NCBI RefSeq assembly: GCF_021404405.1
Contig: NZ_JABFTV010000002.1
Coordinates: forward strand, 186,001-250,000
DNA length: 64,000 bases
Source of the DNA: Billgrantia aerodenitrificans
GTDB lineage: Bacteria > Pseudomonadota > Gammaproteobacteria > Pseudomonadales > Halomonadaceae
Direction of reading: 5' to 3'
The notes beneath the pieces were generated by a model. It saw only the letters and a program-made list of their open reading frames with translations, was not told the DNA's origin and ran no database searches. The position numbers and the translations under genes are program-made. Shown in pieces: positions 39,523-48,342 of this stretch. Position 1 is the first letter of the stretch; each line of letters opens with the position of its first letter.

Positions 39523-40218
39523 ATGACGCCACTGCATGAATGGACCCCCACGCCGGAGAAGGCCATCGCGCTGCAGCGCGAGCTGGCCCCACGCATCGAG
39601 CGCGAGGACCGTCTGGTTCCGGTGCGCCATATCGCCGGGGTCGACATCGGTTTCGAGGAGAACGGCGAGATCACCCGGGCGGCAGTGGTGGTGCTGGCCT
39701 GGCCCGACGACCCCATGGCCGGTTGCGAGGTGGTGGAGCAGGTGGTGCACCGCGAGCCGACCCGCATGCCCTACATTCCGGGGCTGCTCTCCTTCCGTGA
39801 GATTCCCGCGGCGCTGGCGGCCTTCGACATGCTCGCCACACGGCCCGAGCTGGTGATGGTCGACGGCCAGGGTATCGCCCATCCGCGCCGTCTTGGCGTG
39901 GCTTCGCACCTGGGGCTGTGGCTCGACCTGCCCACCATCGGCGTGGCCAAGTCGCGGCTGTGCGGGGTACATGATGAGGTGCCGGAGGCGCGTGGCGAAT
40001 GGACGCCGCTGCGCCATCGCGGCGAGACGATCGGCGCGGTACTGCGCACCCGGGTAGGCGTCAAGCCGGTGTTCGTCTCGCTGGGGCATCGCATCAGCCT
40101 TGCGACCTCGCTCGACTGGGTGGTGAAGTGCCTGGGTCGCACCAAGCTGCCGGAGCCCACGCGGCTGGCCGACAGGCTCGCCTCGCGACGCGGGCCCATG
40201 CCGCGACCGGCGGATTGA
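39523..40218 (+). CDS. nfi: Endonuclease V (deoxyinosine 3'-endonuclease)
   Basis: The 231-aa protein has the EndoV motifs IAGVDIGFEENGE (catalytic Asp), MPYIPGLLSFRE (catalytic Glu), MVDGQGIAHPRRLGVASHLG (catalytic Asp) and IGVAKSRLCG. It nicks DNA near hypoxanthine arising from adenine deamination. The start at 39523 has AAGGA 8 nt upstream; the ATG at 39514 overlaps that site. It is divergent from sbcD, with 131 nt between starts, and lies next to another repair operon. Confidence 0.94.
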   Translation: MTPLHEWTPTPEKAIALQRELAPRIEREDRLVPVRHIAGVDIGFEENGEITRAAVVVLAWPDDPMAGCEVVEQVVHREPTRMPYIPGLLSFREIPAALAAFDMLATRPELVMVDGQGIAHPRRLGVASHLGLWLDLPTIGVAKSRLCGVHDEVPEARGEWTPLRHRGETIGAVLRTRVGVKPVFVSLGHRISLATSLDWVVKCLGRTKLPEPTRLADRLASRRGPMPRPAD

Positions 40219-40278
40219 GCCACGCTGCGTGCGGGCTCGGGTATACTGCCAGGCCATTTTTTGCCGACGAGGCCCATC

Positions 40279-40830
40279 ATGCCCGACACCCTGACGCCCG
40301 CCTGCGCTGCCACTCGTGATTGGGTCGAGGGCTTCGTCGTGGCCCACAACGTCTGCCCCTTCGCCCGCCGCGAGCTGGTAAACGACAGCATTCGTTTCGT
40401 CGAGGTTTCTGCCGCTCAGTGGGAGCCTGCGCTGCAAGCACTGGTGGAGGAGTGTCGCCGCCTGGATGACACGCCGCAGATCGAGACCACCCTGATGCTG
40501 CTGCGCCCGGGCCTCGAGGACTTCGACGACTATCTCGACTTTCTCGACGTGGCCGAGGCACTGCTGATCGAGCAAGGCTACGAGGGGGTCTATCAGCTGG
40601 CCAGCTTCCATCCCGATTACTGCTTCGACGGCGCCGAGCAGGATGACCCGGCCAATTTCTCCAACCGCTCGCCCTGGCCGATGCTGCACCTGCTGCGTGA
40701 GGCGGGGCTCGAACATGCCCTGGCGCACTATCCGGACCCCGAGGCGATTCCCGAACGCAATATCGAACGGATGCGCCAGCTCGGCAGCGAACGCCTGGCC
40801 GCCGAGTTGGCGGCGCTGCGTGGCCAATGA
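40279..40830 (+). CDS. DUF1415 family protein
   Basis: The 183-aa protein has the DUF1415 pattern WVEGFVVAHNVCPFARRE near the N-terminus, FLDVAEALL, and QLASFHPDYCFDGAEQDDPANFSNRSPWPMLHLLRE. The conserved Cys in CPFA and the His/Asp residues suggest an enzyme, but the function is unknown. ATG 40279 follows GAGG by 7 nt. A TATACT hexamer at 40242-40247 may be its own -10 element, although no good -35 was seen. Confidence 0.9.
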   Translation: MPDTLTPACAATRDWVEGFVVAHNVCPFARRELVNDSIRFVEVSAAQWEPALQALVEECRRLDDTPQIETTLMLLRPGLEDFDDYLDFLDVAEALLIEQGYEGVYQLASFHPDYCFDGAEQDDPANFSNRSPWPMLHLLREAGLEHALAHYPDPEAIPERNIERMRQLGSERLAAELAALRGQ

Positions 40831-40855
40831 CGAATAGACCTATCGAAAACGGCCG

Positions 40856-41746
40856 CTAGACGATATCAAGCGGCACCTTGCGCCCAGGCGCCGGGTAGGC
40901 CGCGTCGAGCCGAGCCAGGGCTTCATCGGTGAGCTCGACCTGGAGAGCGGCGGCATTCTGTTCGACGTGCTGCGGCTGCACCGCCTTGGGAATGGCGATG
41001 ACGTCGCGCCGGCCGTTCAGCGGGCGAATGGCCCAGGCCAGCAGTAGCTGGGCGGGGGTGATGCCGAGTCCGTCTGCCACTTCTCTCACCACCGGATGGC
41101 TGAACAGATCCTGGCGCAGCTGGCCAGCCTGGGCCAGCGGGCAGTAGGCCATCAGCGGCATGCCGAGTTGCTGCATCCGTGGCCGCAGGGCATGTTCGAT
41201 GCCGCGCGAGCCGAGATGGTAGAGCACCTGATTCACCGCACACTCGCTGCCGCCGGGCAGTATCACCAGCGAGTCGAGTTCGTCTACGTCGAAGTTGGAA
41301 ACGCCATAGCGGCGAATCTTGCCCTGCTCGCGCAGGCGCTCGAAGGCTTCCAGGGTCTCCTCCAGCGGGATGCTACCGGGCCAGTGGAGCAGGTAGAGGT
41401 CGAGATGATCGGTGCCCAGGCGCTTCAGGCTGCGCTCGCAGGCGGCCATGGCGCTGTCGCGTCCGGCGTTCCAGGGGTAGACCTTGGAGACCAGGAAGGC
41501 CTGGTCGCGACGACCGACCAGGGCTTCGCCGACGACTTCCTCGGCGCCGCCATCGGCATACATCTCGGCGGTGTCGATCAACGTCAGGCCCAGCTCCAGG
41601 CCCTGTTGCAGGGCGCGCACCTCGTCGCTTCGCGGTACCAGGCCCTCGCCCATGTACCAGGTACCCTGGCCGATGGCGGGCAGCTCGAGAGCGGGAGCAT
41701 GGGCGGTGGCGGGCAAGGTCGCGTGAGGGGGGCGGTGGTCGGTCAT
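40856..41746 (-). CDS. Aldo/keto reductase
   Basis: The 296-aa TIM-barrel oxidoreductase has the AKR tetrad: Asp and Tyr in IDTAEMYADGG, Lys in FLVSKVYPWNAG and His in YLLHWPGS. It also has the NADP-binding PLAQAGQ and IPKAVQPQHVEQN segments. It reduces aldehydes or ketones; the substrate is unknown. ATG 41746 was chosen because the longer frame covers the AT-rich promoter gap before osmC. It converges on the DUF1415 gene and is divergent from osmC. Confidence 0.92.
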   Translation of the reverse strand: MTDHRPPHATLPATAHAPALELPAIGQGTWYMGEGLVPRSDEVRALQQGLELGLTLIDTAEMYADGGAEEVVGEALVGRRDQAFLVSKVYPWNAGRDSAMAACERSLKRLGTDHLDLYLLHWPGSIPLEETLEAFERLREQGKIRRYGVSNFDVDELDSLVILPGGSECAVNQVLYHLGSRGIEHALRPRMQQLGMPLMAYCPLAQAGQLRQDLFSHPVVREVADGLGITPAQLLLAWAIRPLNGRRDVIAIPKAVQPQHVEQNAAALQVELTDEALARLDAAYPAPGRKVPLDIV

Positions 41747-41903
41747 GGTGGGCTCGTAAGTATTTTTTTGGAAAATATTTTCAAAATTATTCGCCAAAGA
41801 GATGGCGAAGACAAGTCGATGCGCTATGGTGAGGGAGTGGCAGCGTCCCATGACGCTGTCGGCGTTTTTATTGCAGTTCTCCCATCGCAAGGAGTCGACC
41901 GAG

Positions 41904-42335
41904 ATGAGCATCAAGAAAACCGGTAGCGCTGTGTGGCAGGGTAGCCTGAAAGAGGGCAAGGGTCAGGTCTCCACCGAGAGCGGTGTACTGAATGACGTGC
42001 CCTACAGTTTCGCCAAGCGCTTCGAAGGTGAAGCCGGCTCCAACCCGGAGGAGCTGATCGGCGCGGCACACGCCAGCTGCTACTCCATGGCGCTCTCCAT
42101 GATCATGGGCGAAGCGGGGCTGACGCCCGAGCGCATTGCCACCGAGGCGGCCGTCACTCTTGAGCAGGACGCCGGCGGCTTCAGCATCAGCAAGATCCAC
42201 CTCACCACGCGGGTTCGCAGCCCGGGCGCCGATGAGCAGGCGTTCCAGGACGCGGCCAACAAGGCTAAGGAGGGGTGCCCGGTGTCCAAGCTGTTCAAGG
42301 CCGAGATCACGCTGGACGCCTCATTGGAAAGTTGA
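41904..42335 (+). CDS. osmC: OsmC family peroxiredoxin (YhfA/OsmC-like)
   Basis: The 143-aa protein has the two active-site cysteines in AAHASCYSMALS and EGCPVSKLFK. OsmC reduces organic hydroperoxides and is induced by salt and oxidative stress. Length fits OsmC. AAGGAG lies 9 nt before ATG 41904; the longer frame upstream is noise over the promoter. It is divergent from the aldo/keto reductase, with an AT-rich gap (41747-41903) that must hold both promoters. Confidence 0.92.
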   Translation: MSIKKTGSAVWQGSLKEGKGQVSTESGVLNDVPYSFAKRFEGEAGSNPEELIGAAHASCYSMALSMIMGEAGLTPERIATEAAVTLEQDAGGFSISKIHLTTRVRSPGADEQAFQDAANKAKEGCPVSKLFKAEITLDASLES

Positions 42336-42383
42336 GTCGTTCTCCGTGTGCCGGCGGCCACCCAAGGGTGGCCGCTGTCATGT

Positions 42384-43055
42384 TCAGGGCATGGTGCGCC
42401 GCGCAGCAACGACCAGGGCACGAACCAGTCGCTGCTGAGGGCGGTTGAAGATCAGCCACTCCGGATGCCACTGCACGCCGATCAGGAATTCGTGGTCGCG
42501 GGATTCGATTCCCTGCACCAGTCCGTCGCGGTCGCGGGCGACGATCTCGATGCCGCGCCCTGCTTCCTGCACGGCCTGGTGGTGCAGGCTATTGATGCGG
42601 CACCAGCTCACCTTGAGGATACGGCGCAGCTGGCTGTTGTCTAGGATGTCCACGGTCTTGCGCGGCAGCACGGTGCGGCGGCGCTTGAGCCCCTCATGGG
42701 TGGTGTAGATATCGGGGTCCAGAGTGCCGCCCAGGTGGACGTTGAGCATCTGGGCGCCACGGCAGATGCCCAGCACCGGCTTGCCCTGGGGAATGAAGCG
42801 CTCCATCAGCTCCAGCTCCAGCTCGTCGCGCTGCGGGTCGAGGCGCACGTCGAGCTGAACCTCGCCGCCGTAGAGATGGGCCTGGATGTCGTCGCCGCCG
42901 CCGATGATCAGCCCATCCAGGGCTTCCGGCAGCGGCCGTGAGGGAGAGAGTCGCAGTGGCCGTCCGCCGTGTCGCCACACGGCGAACCAATCGAACCACC
43001 AGGCGATGCGACTCTTGTAGTCCGACGTGGTGATGCCGATGAGGGGGCGTGTCAT
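42384..43055 (-). CDS. Gamma-glutamyl-gamma-aminobutyrate hydrolase-like protein (peptidase C26 / class I GATase)
   Basis: The 223-aa protein has a class I glutamine-amidotransferase fold with nucleophile C98 in VLGICRGAQ, and H197 and E199 in GVQWHPEW. IIGGGDDIQAHLYGG marks the PuuD-like C26 group, which cleaves gamma-glutamyl amide bonds. The start overlaps the stop of the amidoligase gene by 4 nt (ATGA), while an AAGGAGG lies 13 nt back inside that gene, so coupled translation is likely. The pair suggests one enzyme makes a glutamyl or other amide and this one cleaves it, or donates ammonia to it. Confidence 0.9.
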   Translation of the reverse strand: MTRPLIGITTSDYKSRIAWWFDWFAVWRHGGRPLRLSPSRPLPEALDGLIIGGGDDIQAHLYGGEVQLDVRLDPQRDELELELMERFIPQGKPVLGICRGAQMLNVHLGGTLDPDIYTTHEGLKRRRTVLPRKTVDILDNSQLRRILKVSWCRINSLHHQAVQEAGRGIEIVARDRDGLVQGIESRDHEFLIGVQWHPEWLIFNRPQQRLVRALVVAARRTMP

Positions 43056-44071
43056 GAGGGGGAGCGGACCTCCTTGATCCAGGTGCGCAACTTCCCTGCC
43101 ATGCGCGTCATGAGCGATTGCGTGTTGAGACTGACGAAGCGACCGGCTCGCTCGTGCAGCTCCCTGCGGTCGGCGGCGAGCCGTTCGACGGCGACCCAGC
43201 GGTTCCATTCCACCACCGCTCCCCAGCCGCGCTGCGAGAGCTGGGCATTGGGCAATCGATAGTGAAAGGTCGGCCTGGGCTTGATCAGAGTGTTGTGAAT
43301 CAGCGGATCGGGGTAATCGGGGCGCAGGAAGGCGAACAGCGGGTAGAGGTCCAGCTCGCGATTGCGTGTCGGGTTGAAGCCGATGTAATCCGCGATCAGC
43401 GTATCCAGATCGGGTGCGTAGTCGGGCGACAGCACCTGGATGGCATAGTGCTTGGGGAAGGGGTTGGCATGCGGCAGCACCTCGCGGGTGATGTCGATGT
43501 CGATCTCCTTGCGCAGCCAGGCGGCCATCAGCAGATAGGCCTGCAGCTGACGCAGCAGGTAATCGGTCTCCAGGCTTGCCACCTCGGGGTTGAGATGCAG
43601 GCCGAAGCCGTAGAGCAGGCTGGCATCGGTGCCCTTGGCGCCATGGGCATGTAGCGCCGTGAACAGGTTGTCGAGCTTGTCCAGCTCGTTCCATGGCACC
43701 GGCGGACAGACGATCTCGGTCGGCACCAGCCCCATGACCACGTCGCCGATCAGCTCGCGAGTCTTGTGATGGAACTCCATGCGCATCTGGTGCCGCTGCC
43801 GCTCCCATTCAGTATCGCTGTGTGGGGCCTGTTTGGTCACTCGGGTGTCGGGATGGGCATACTGGGTATCGAGCTCGATGATGAACTCGCCCCAATGGGT
43901 ATTCACGACCTTGAGACGATGAGGGCTGACCTGCTGTAGCTCGCCGCCGAACAGGTCGCGCACCAGTTCGCCCGTCTGCTGAGGGGGGAGCCCGGCAAAC
44001 TCGATTTCGACACCGATCCGGCGGGGTTTGCCCTGAACGTTCAGCGGCTCGGGTGGTGATTGCGGCAGCAT
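43052..44071 (-). CDS. Putative amidoligase (COOH-NH2 ligase superfamily, Amidoligase_2)
   Basis: The 339-aa protein matches the amidoligase pattern: RRIGVEIEFAG at the start of the fold (about residues 18-28), WGEFIIELDTQYAHPD, EIVCPPVPWNELDKLDNLFTALHAHGAKGT, and GFGLHLNPEVASLETDYLLRQLQAYLL. The family is related to glutamine synthetase and glutamate-cysteine ligase and is predicted to form amide bonds. ATG 44071 was chosen because AGGA lies 7 nt upstream and it precedes the first conserved strand. It is the first gene of a two-gene operon with the C26 hydrolase. The product and substrate are unknown. Confidence 0.88.
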   Translation of the reverse strand: MLPQSPPEPLNVQGKPRRIGVEIEFAGLPPQQTGELVRDLFGGELQQVSPHRLKVVNTHWGEFIIELDTQYAHPDTRVTKQAPHSDTEWERQRHQMRMEFHHKTRELIGDVVMGLVPTEIVCPPVPWNELDKLDNLFTALHAHGAKGTDASLLYGFGLHLNPEVASLETDYLLRQLQAYLLMAAWLRKEIDIDITREVLPHANPFPKHYAIQVLSPDYAPDLDTLIADYIGFNPTRNRELDLYPLFAFLRPDYPDPLIHNTLIKPRPTFHYRLPNAQLSQRGWGAVVEWNRWVAVERLAADRRELHERAGRFVSLNTQSLMTRMAGKLRTWIKEVRSPS

Positions 44072-44213
44072 GAAGGCATCCTGTGCGACTCGAGAGTCTG
44101 AACGCCAGCCTAGCACAGAGCGGTGAGAAGCCGTCAGGGACCGATCCTTGTTCTACTGTTGTCCCTAGGCTTGAGTCCCAAGGCTTGGCAGAACGGACAA
44201 GGGAGTGTAAGCA

Positions 44214-46562
44214 ATGCCAGTTGGTTTTATCCGAGCGGGGCTTGCCGGTGCCGTGCCGGTCATGATCCGTTTCGGGCTGTTGTTGAGTCTGCTGCTTGCG
44301 GCGGGAACGTTGCATGCTCAGACATTGGCCTTCGGCGGGCTGGGCCAGGAAGACCAGGCCCCGGAGGAGACCCACGATGCCGAGTCGTTCCAGCAGTCGC
44401 TCAATGAAGTGATCGCGACGCTGGAGGACGAGGAGCGCCGCGGTGCGCTGCTCGGTGAACTGCGCGACATCCAGCAGGCCCACGGTGAGCACGCTGCCGA
44501 CGACGGTGCCATCCAGCGCCAGGGGCTGCTCGGCGCCTTGGCTGAGACGATCAGCGAGTTCGGTGAGCAGGCCGAGGCGGGTGAGTCGCCGATCGACGAC
44601 TGGCAGCGTCAACTGGAGCAGGGTTGGGCGGAGTTCAGCGAGCTGATGGTGGATACCGGTACCAATACGCTGGTGCGTTTCGCCATCGACAGCGCCGTGA
44701 TGCTCGGCATCTGGGCCGGCCTGCTGGTGATCCTGATCGCCCTGGGCAGGCTGCTGTTCAAGCGACGCGAGCTGCCGCTCGACCTGCCGCGCGAGCCGCG
44801 TGGCTGGCTGCTGGCGCTGCACTTTTTGCGGCGTATGCTGCCGTGGGCCCTCACGTTCCTGCTGGTGATGGGTCTGGTGCAGGTGTTGCCACCCAGTCCG
44901 GGACGCACCTTGGCCCTGATCGTGGCCTATCTGGCGCTGTGCGGCCGCACGCTCTCCGTGGTGGTGGAGTGCGTGGTCTCGGTCTTCACACGCGGACATC
45001 GCTTCCCCGCCGTGTTGCTCCTGCAGCGCAAGGGGCTCAGGATGCTGTTCGTGATCGGCGCCCTGATCGCCCTTGGCGATGCGCTCAATGCGGCACGTCT
45101 GTCGCTCATCGTGGGCGAGGAGCTGGCAGCGCTGGGCTCGGTGCTGACCAACATGCTGGCTGCACTGCTCAGCATCCGCTTCATCTTCAAGTTCAAACGC
45201 GCCATCCGGCACCTTATCCGCAACCGCTCCTGGCGCGTACGCCGTGAAGGGGGCACCGGCATCGAGCTGGCGCGCATCGTCGGCGAGCTGTGGCACGTGC
45301 CGGCGCTGCTGGTCGTGGTGGGGTCGCTGCTGGCCATCTTCGTCACCGTGGGCGACGTGGGGGGCGCCCTGGCGCGCTCGATCGTCTCCGCGGCACTGCT
45401 GGTACTGACGCTGGTGATCACCGGGCTGATCCAGCGTCACGGCGAGCGGCGCGGCAAGCGCCGCCGGCTCAGCGAATATCGCCGGCGTCTGGAGCGCTTC
45501 GGCTACGCACTCTCCCACGTGGTGGCGTGGATCGTCTTCGCCGAACTGTCGCTGCAGGTGTGGGGCGGCTCGCTGTTCGGCCTGGGCCGCGAGGGGGTGG
45601 CCGGCGTTCGGATCGGTCAGGCGCTGCTGGCGCTGGGCTTCACGGTATTGCTGGCCTGGCTGGTATGGATCTTTGCCGATACCGCCATTCAGCGCGCCCT
45701 GATGTCTTCCGCCCGCTCGCGAGGGCGGCGCGTCAATCAGGCGCGGGCCCAGACCATCACGCCGATGATTCGCAACGTGATGTTCGCCACCATCGTGATC
45801 ATCGCCGCCATCGTGGGGCTGGCCAATCTCGGCGTGAACGTCACGCCGCTGCTGGCCGGCGCCGGCGTGATCGGCCTGGCGGTGGGCTTCGGCGCCCAGA
45901 CCCTGGTGCAGGATCTGATCACCGGCATCTTCATCATCATCGAGGATTCGCTGGCGGTGGACGACTTCGTGCAGATCAACGGCCACATGGGCACCGTCGA
46001 GGGGCTGACCCTGCGCACCGTGCGGCTGCGCGACCTGGACGGCATCCTGCACATCATCACCTTCAGTGCCATTCAGTCGATCCACAACATGTCGCGCCAC
46101 TTCGGCATCGCCCTGATGCGCATCCGCATCCCCCACACCATGAAGATCGACGACGCCATCACCTTGATGCAGGAAACCGCCCAGGAGCTACGCCAGGACC
46201 CGATGATGCGACACCATATCTGGTCGCCGCTGGAGATGCAGGGGGTCGATCGCTTCGACGAGGGGGCTGCCGTGCTGCGCATGCGTTTCCGCACCGCACC
46301 GGTGATGCAGTGGGACGTGGCGCGCGCCTTCAACCTGCTGCTCAAGCAGCGCATGGAGGCCCAAGGCATCGACCTGGGCATGCCGCGTCTGAGTGTGAGC
46401 ATGGAGGGCCAGCCGGGCGACCCCATGACGGATGAGCCGGCACCGGACGAGGGCAACGCGACCACCTTGCGCGATGCCAAGGGGCGCGCGCCGGGCGAGG
46501 CCGGCATCGCCGACCCCGATGGGGCGACCGGCCCGCAGCGTTCGTCGCCGGACTCCTCATAG
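44214..46562 (+). CDS. MscS-family mechanosensitive channel (YbiO-like, large)
   Basis: The 782-aa inner-membrane protein has a signal/anchor and a periplasmic Glu-rich region (about 40-145), then about ten membrane segments. The MscS pore and beta domain are near residues 530-640: GVNVTPLLAGAGVIGLAVGFGAQ, then DLITGIFIIIEDSLAVDDFVQI and GTVEGLTLRTVRLRDLDG. Such large homologues release solutes on osmotic downshock, which fits a halophile. GGGAG lies 7 nt before the start. It ends in a Pro/Asp-rich tail and a clear terminator at 46590. It is divergent from the amidoligase gene. Confidence 0.93.
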   Translation: MPVGFIRAGLAGAVPVMIRFGLLLSLLLAAGTLHAQTLAFGGLGQEDQAPEETHDAESFQQSLNEVIATLEDEERRGALLGELRDIQQAHGEHAADDGAIQRQGLLGALAETISEFGEQAEAGESPIDDWQRQLEQGWAEFSELMVDTGTNTLVRFAIDSAVMLGIWAGLLVILIALGRLLFKRRELPLDLPREPRGWLLALHFLRRMLPWALTFLLVMGLVQVLPPSPGRTLALIVAYLALCGRTLSVVVECVVSVFTRGHRFPAVLLLQRKGLRMLFVIGALIALGDALNAARLSLIVGEELAALGSVLTNMLAALLSIRFIFKFKRAIRHLIRNRSWRVRREGGTGIELARIVGELWHVPALLVVVGSLLAIFVTVGDVGGALARSIVSAALLVLTLVITGLIQRHGERRGKRRRLSEYRRRLERFGYALSHVVAWIVFAELSLQVWGGSLFGLGREGVAGVRIGQALLALGFTVLLAWLVWIFADTAIQRALMSSARSRGRRVNQARAQTITPMIRNVMFATIVIIAAIVGLANLGVNVTPLLAGAGVIGLAVGFGAQTLVQDLITGIFIIIEDSLAVDDFVQINGHMGTVEGLTLRTVRLRDLDGILHIITFSAIQSIHNMSRHFGIALMRIRIPHTMKIDDAITLMQETAQELRQDPMMRHHIWSPLEMQGVDRFDEGAAVLRMRFRTAPVMQWDVARAFNLLLKQRMEAQGIDLGMPRLSVSMEGQPGDPMTDEPAPDEGNATTLRDAKGRAPGEAGIADPDGATGPQRSSPDSS

Positions 46563-46589
46563 CGATGGTCGAGTTTCTCGGCTATCGGG

Positions 46590-46619
46590 CCGGTCCGCGT
46601 TGGCGTGCGGACCGGTTTT
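46590..46619 (+). terminator. Rho-independent terminator after the MscS-family gene
   Basis: The perfect 9-bp stem CCGGTCCGC (46590-46598) with GCGGACCGG (46607-46615) and an 8-nt loop is followed by TTTT. It lies 27 nt after the stop codon. Confidence 0.88.
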
Positions 46620-46680
46620 CCCCGTACTATGAACGTCATACGGCCTTGCCTAGGCCTCTGGCACGAGGAGACGGGGCAAC

Positions 46681-48207
46681 GTGATCACCGTCGAACGCAA
46701 GGACAGCTTCCACCTCAAGATTTCCCGCGTGCTGCAGGAGGAAACCTCGCACCGGTTGGATCTGTTCCTGTTCGTTCCCGGCGAACTCGGGCTCAATGAG
46801 CACGTCATCTCCGAAGATGCCTTCTACTACAGCGGCATCCACGTCAAGCGCACCTACTACAGCGACAAGCACCACCTGCCGCTGGTGCTCAGCCGCCTGG
46901 CCAGTCGTGGCAAGCTCAGCACCGAGCAGTATCGCCTGAGCCTGAGCCTCTATGCCTACCAATACGTGGTGGCGCTGGAGCGGGCGACCCAGAGCCTGCT
47001 CGACACCGCACGCAAGGTGAAGAAGGCCGAAGGCGAGGAGCGGGACGACGCGGGCGAATCCGGCACCGAGGAGAGCAAGAGCCGTGACGAGGAGAGTCGT
47101 GAGACGCTCTCCGATCCCACCTCGGTGGGGCTCGAGGAGCGCCTAGAGGAGCTCTGCGAGCTGGCCCAGGGCATTCTGCGTCGACTGCGCCGTAACCGGC
47201 CCGGCGAGGACAACCTGCTCAAGTACTACGCCAATATCGACAACTACCTTTCCTGGTTCACCGAGCAGCGGCTGCTGGCGCTGTTGGCCCACCTGCCGCG
47301 CGGGCGCAACTACCGGGCCATCCGCGAACGCCTGCTGGAAATCGTTCAGGCCGAGAGCGAATACCGCGATCAGGAGGAGTACAACGCCTCGCGGGTGACG
47401 CGCGACCCGACGCGGATGTCCAACAAGATGCGGCTGCTGCGTCGCCTCATCGAGTACCCGGTCACCTTGAAGCAGAAGAGCCAGGAGCTGGGCAGCGCGG
47501 AGCAGAAGGCGGTGAAGGGGCTCGCCACTGGGCTGGTCATGATCTTCGTCTCGTTGGGGCTGCTCCAGGCGCGCGATGCCTGGGGCAACATCACCGCGCT
47601 GTTCGTGCTGGCCATGGCCGTGCTCTATGCCATGCGCGAGGTGTTCAAGGACGATCTGCGCAATACGTTGTGGCGCTGGCTGCGCAAGGGGCGCCCCAAG
47701 TGGCGGCGTCAGTACTTCGATGCCACCAGCAATGCCATGGTCGGGCGCCAGCTCGAGTGGTTCGACTACAAGCGCTTCAGCAAGCTCGACGAGCAGATCC
47801 AGCGCGTACGCCAACGCAACGTGGCGCAGCGCGAGGAGGTGGTGCTGCACTATCGCTCCAGCTCACGCATGTCGCCGACCCGGTTCCTGAGCGGCTATGA
47901 GCAGACCCGCGAAACGCTGTCGTTCGACCTCTCGCAGCTGACCCGCCTGATGGACAAGGGCAGCCACCATGTCTATCGGCTCAAGGACGGCCAGGTCAAC
48001 AGGGAGTCGGTGGAGAAGCGGCATCTGCTCAACTTGGTGGTGCGGGAAGAGGTCGCTCATGCCGAGCCGATTCTGCAGCGCTGGAAGATCGTGATGAGTC
48101 GTTCGCGGATCGTCGATGTGGTCAAGGTGCACCAGGAGGGTGGGGAAAAGCGTGTGGTCGACACGGAAGCCCTCGCCAAGGAAGCATTGAATCTTCATCG
48201 CATATGA
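46681..48207 (+). CDS. Conserved-looking hypothetical membrane protein, 508 aa
   Basis: I do not recognise this family. A GTG start at 46681 has GAGGAG 10 nt upstream. A soluble N-terminal part (1-110) is followed by a highly charged Glu/Lys/Arg/Ser stretch (about 115-150), a helical segment (150-270), two hydrophobic segments (about 280-298 and 302-320) and a large, basic, helical C-terminal cytoplasmic domain (325-508) with RQYFDATSNAMVGRQLEWFDYKRFSKLDEQ. Codon use and GC match the neighbours and no frameshift is seen, so it is a real gene. It lies between an MscS-type channel with its own terminator and a CBS-BON protein. A membrane or osmotic role is possible but only from context. Confidence 0.85.
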   Translation: MITVERKDSFHLKISRVLQEETSHRLDLFLFVPGELGLNEHVISEDAFYYSGIHVKRTYYSDKHHLPLVLSRLASRGKLSTEQYRLSLSLYAYQYVVALERATQSLLDTARKVKKAEGEERDDAGESGTEESKSRDEESRETLSDPTSVGLEERLEELCELAQGILRRLRRNRPGEDNLLKYYANIDNYLSWFTEQRLLALLAHLPRGRNYRAIRERLLEIVQAESEYRDQEEYNASRVTRDPTRMSNKMRLLRRLIEYPVTLKQKSQELGSAEQKAVKGLATGLVMIFVSLGLLQARDAWGNITALFVLAMAVLYAMREVFKDDLRNTLWRWLRKGRPKWRRQYFDATSNAMVGRQLEWFDYKRFSKLDEQIQRVRQRNVAQREEVVLHYRSSSRMSPTRFLSGYEQTRETLSFDLSQLTRLMDKGSHHVYRLKDGQVNRESVEKRHLLNLVVREEVAHAEPILQRWKIVMSRSRIVDVVKVHQEGGEKRVVDTEALAKEALNLHRI

Positions 48208-48342
48208 AGATTTGTCGCGCCGGGATTGCTGTAAGTCAAGATGGCGGGTTGTCTGCTCTGCTACTTTCGGAAATGTAGAAAATTGTGACGCCGAAAAAGT
48301 CGGACTAGATTTTAAGCAGGGACCAGCCAGGAGGATCCCGTC

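Noticed and set aside
43809..46136. 775-codon minus-strand open frame over the MscS-family gene
   Set aside because: It is antisense to a well-supported channel gene, and its His/Gln/Asp-rich translation has no recognisable domain. It is a codon-bias shadow.
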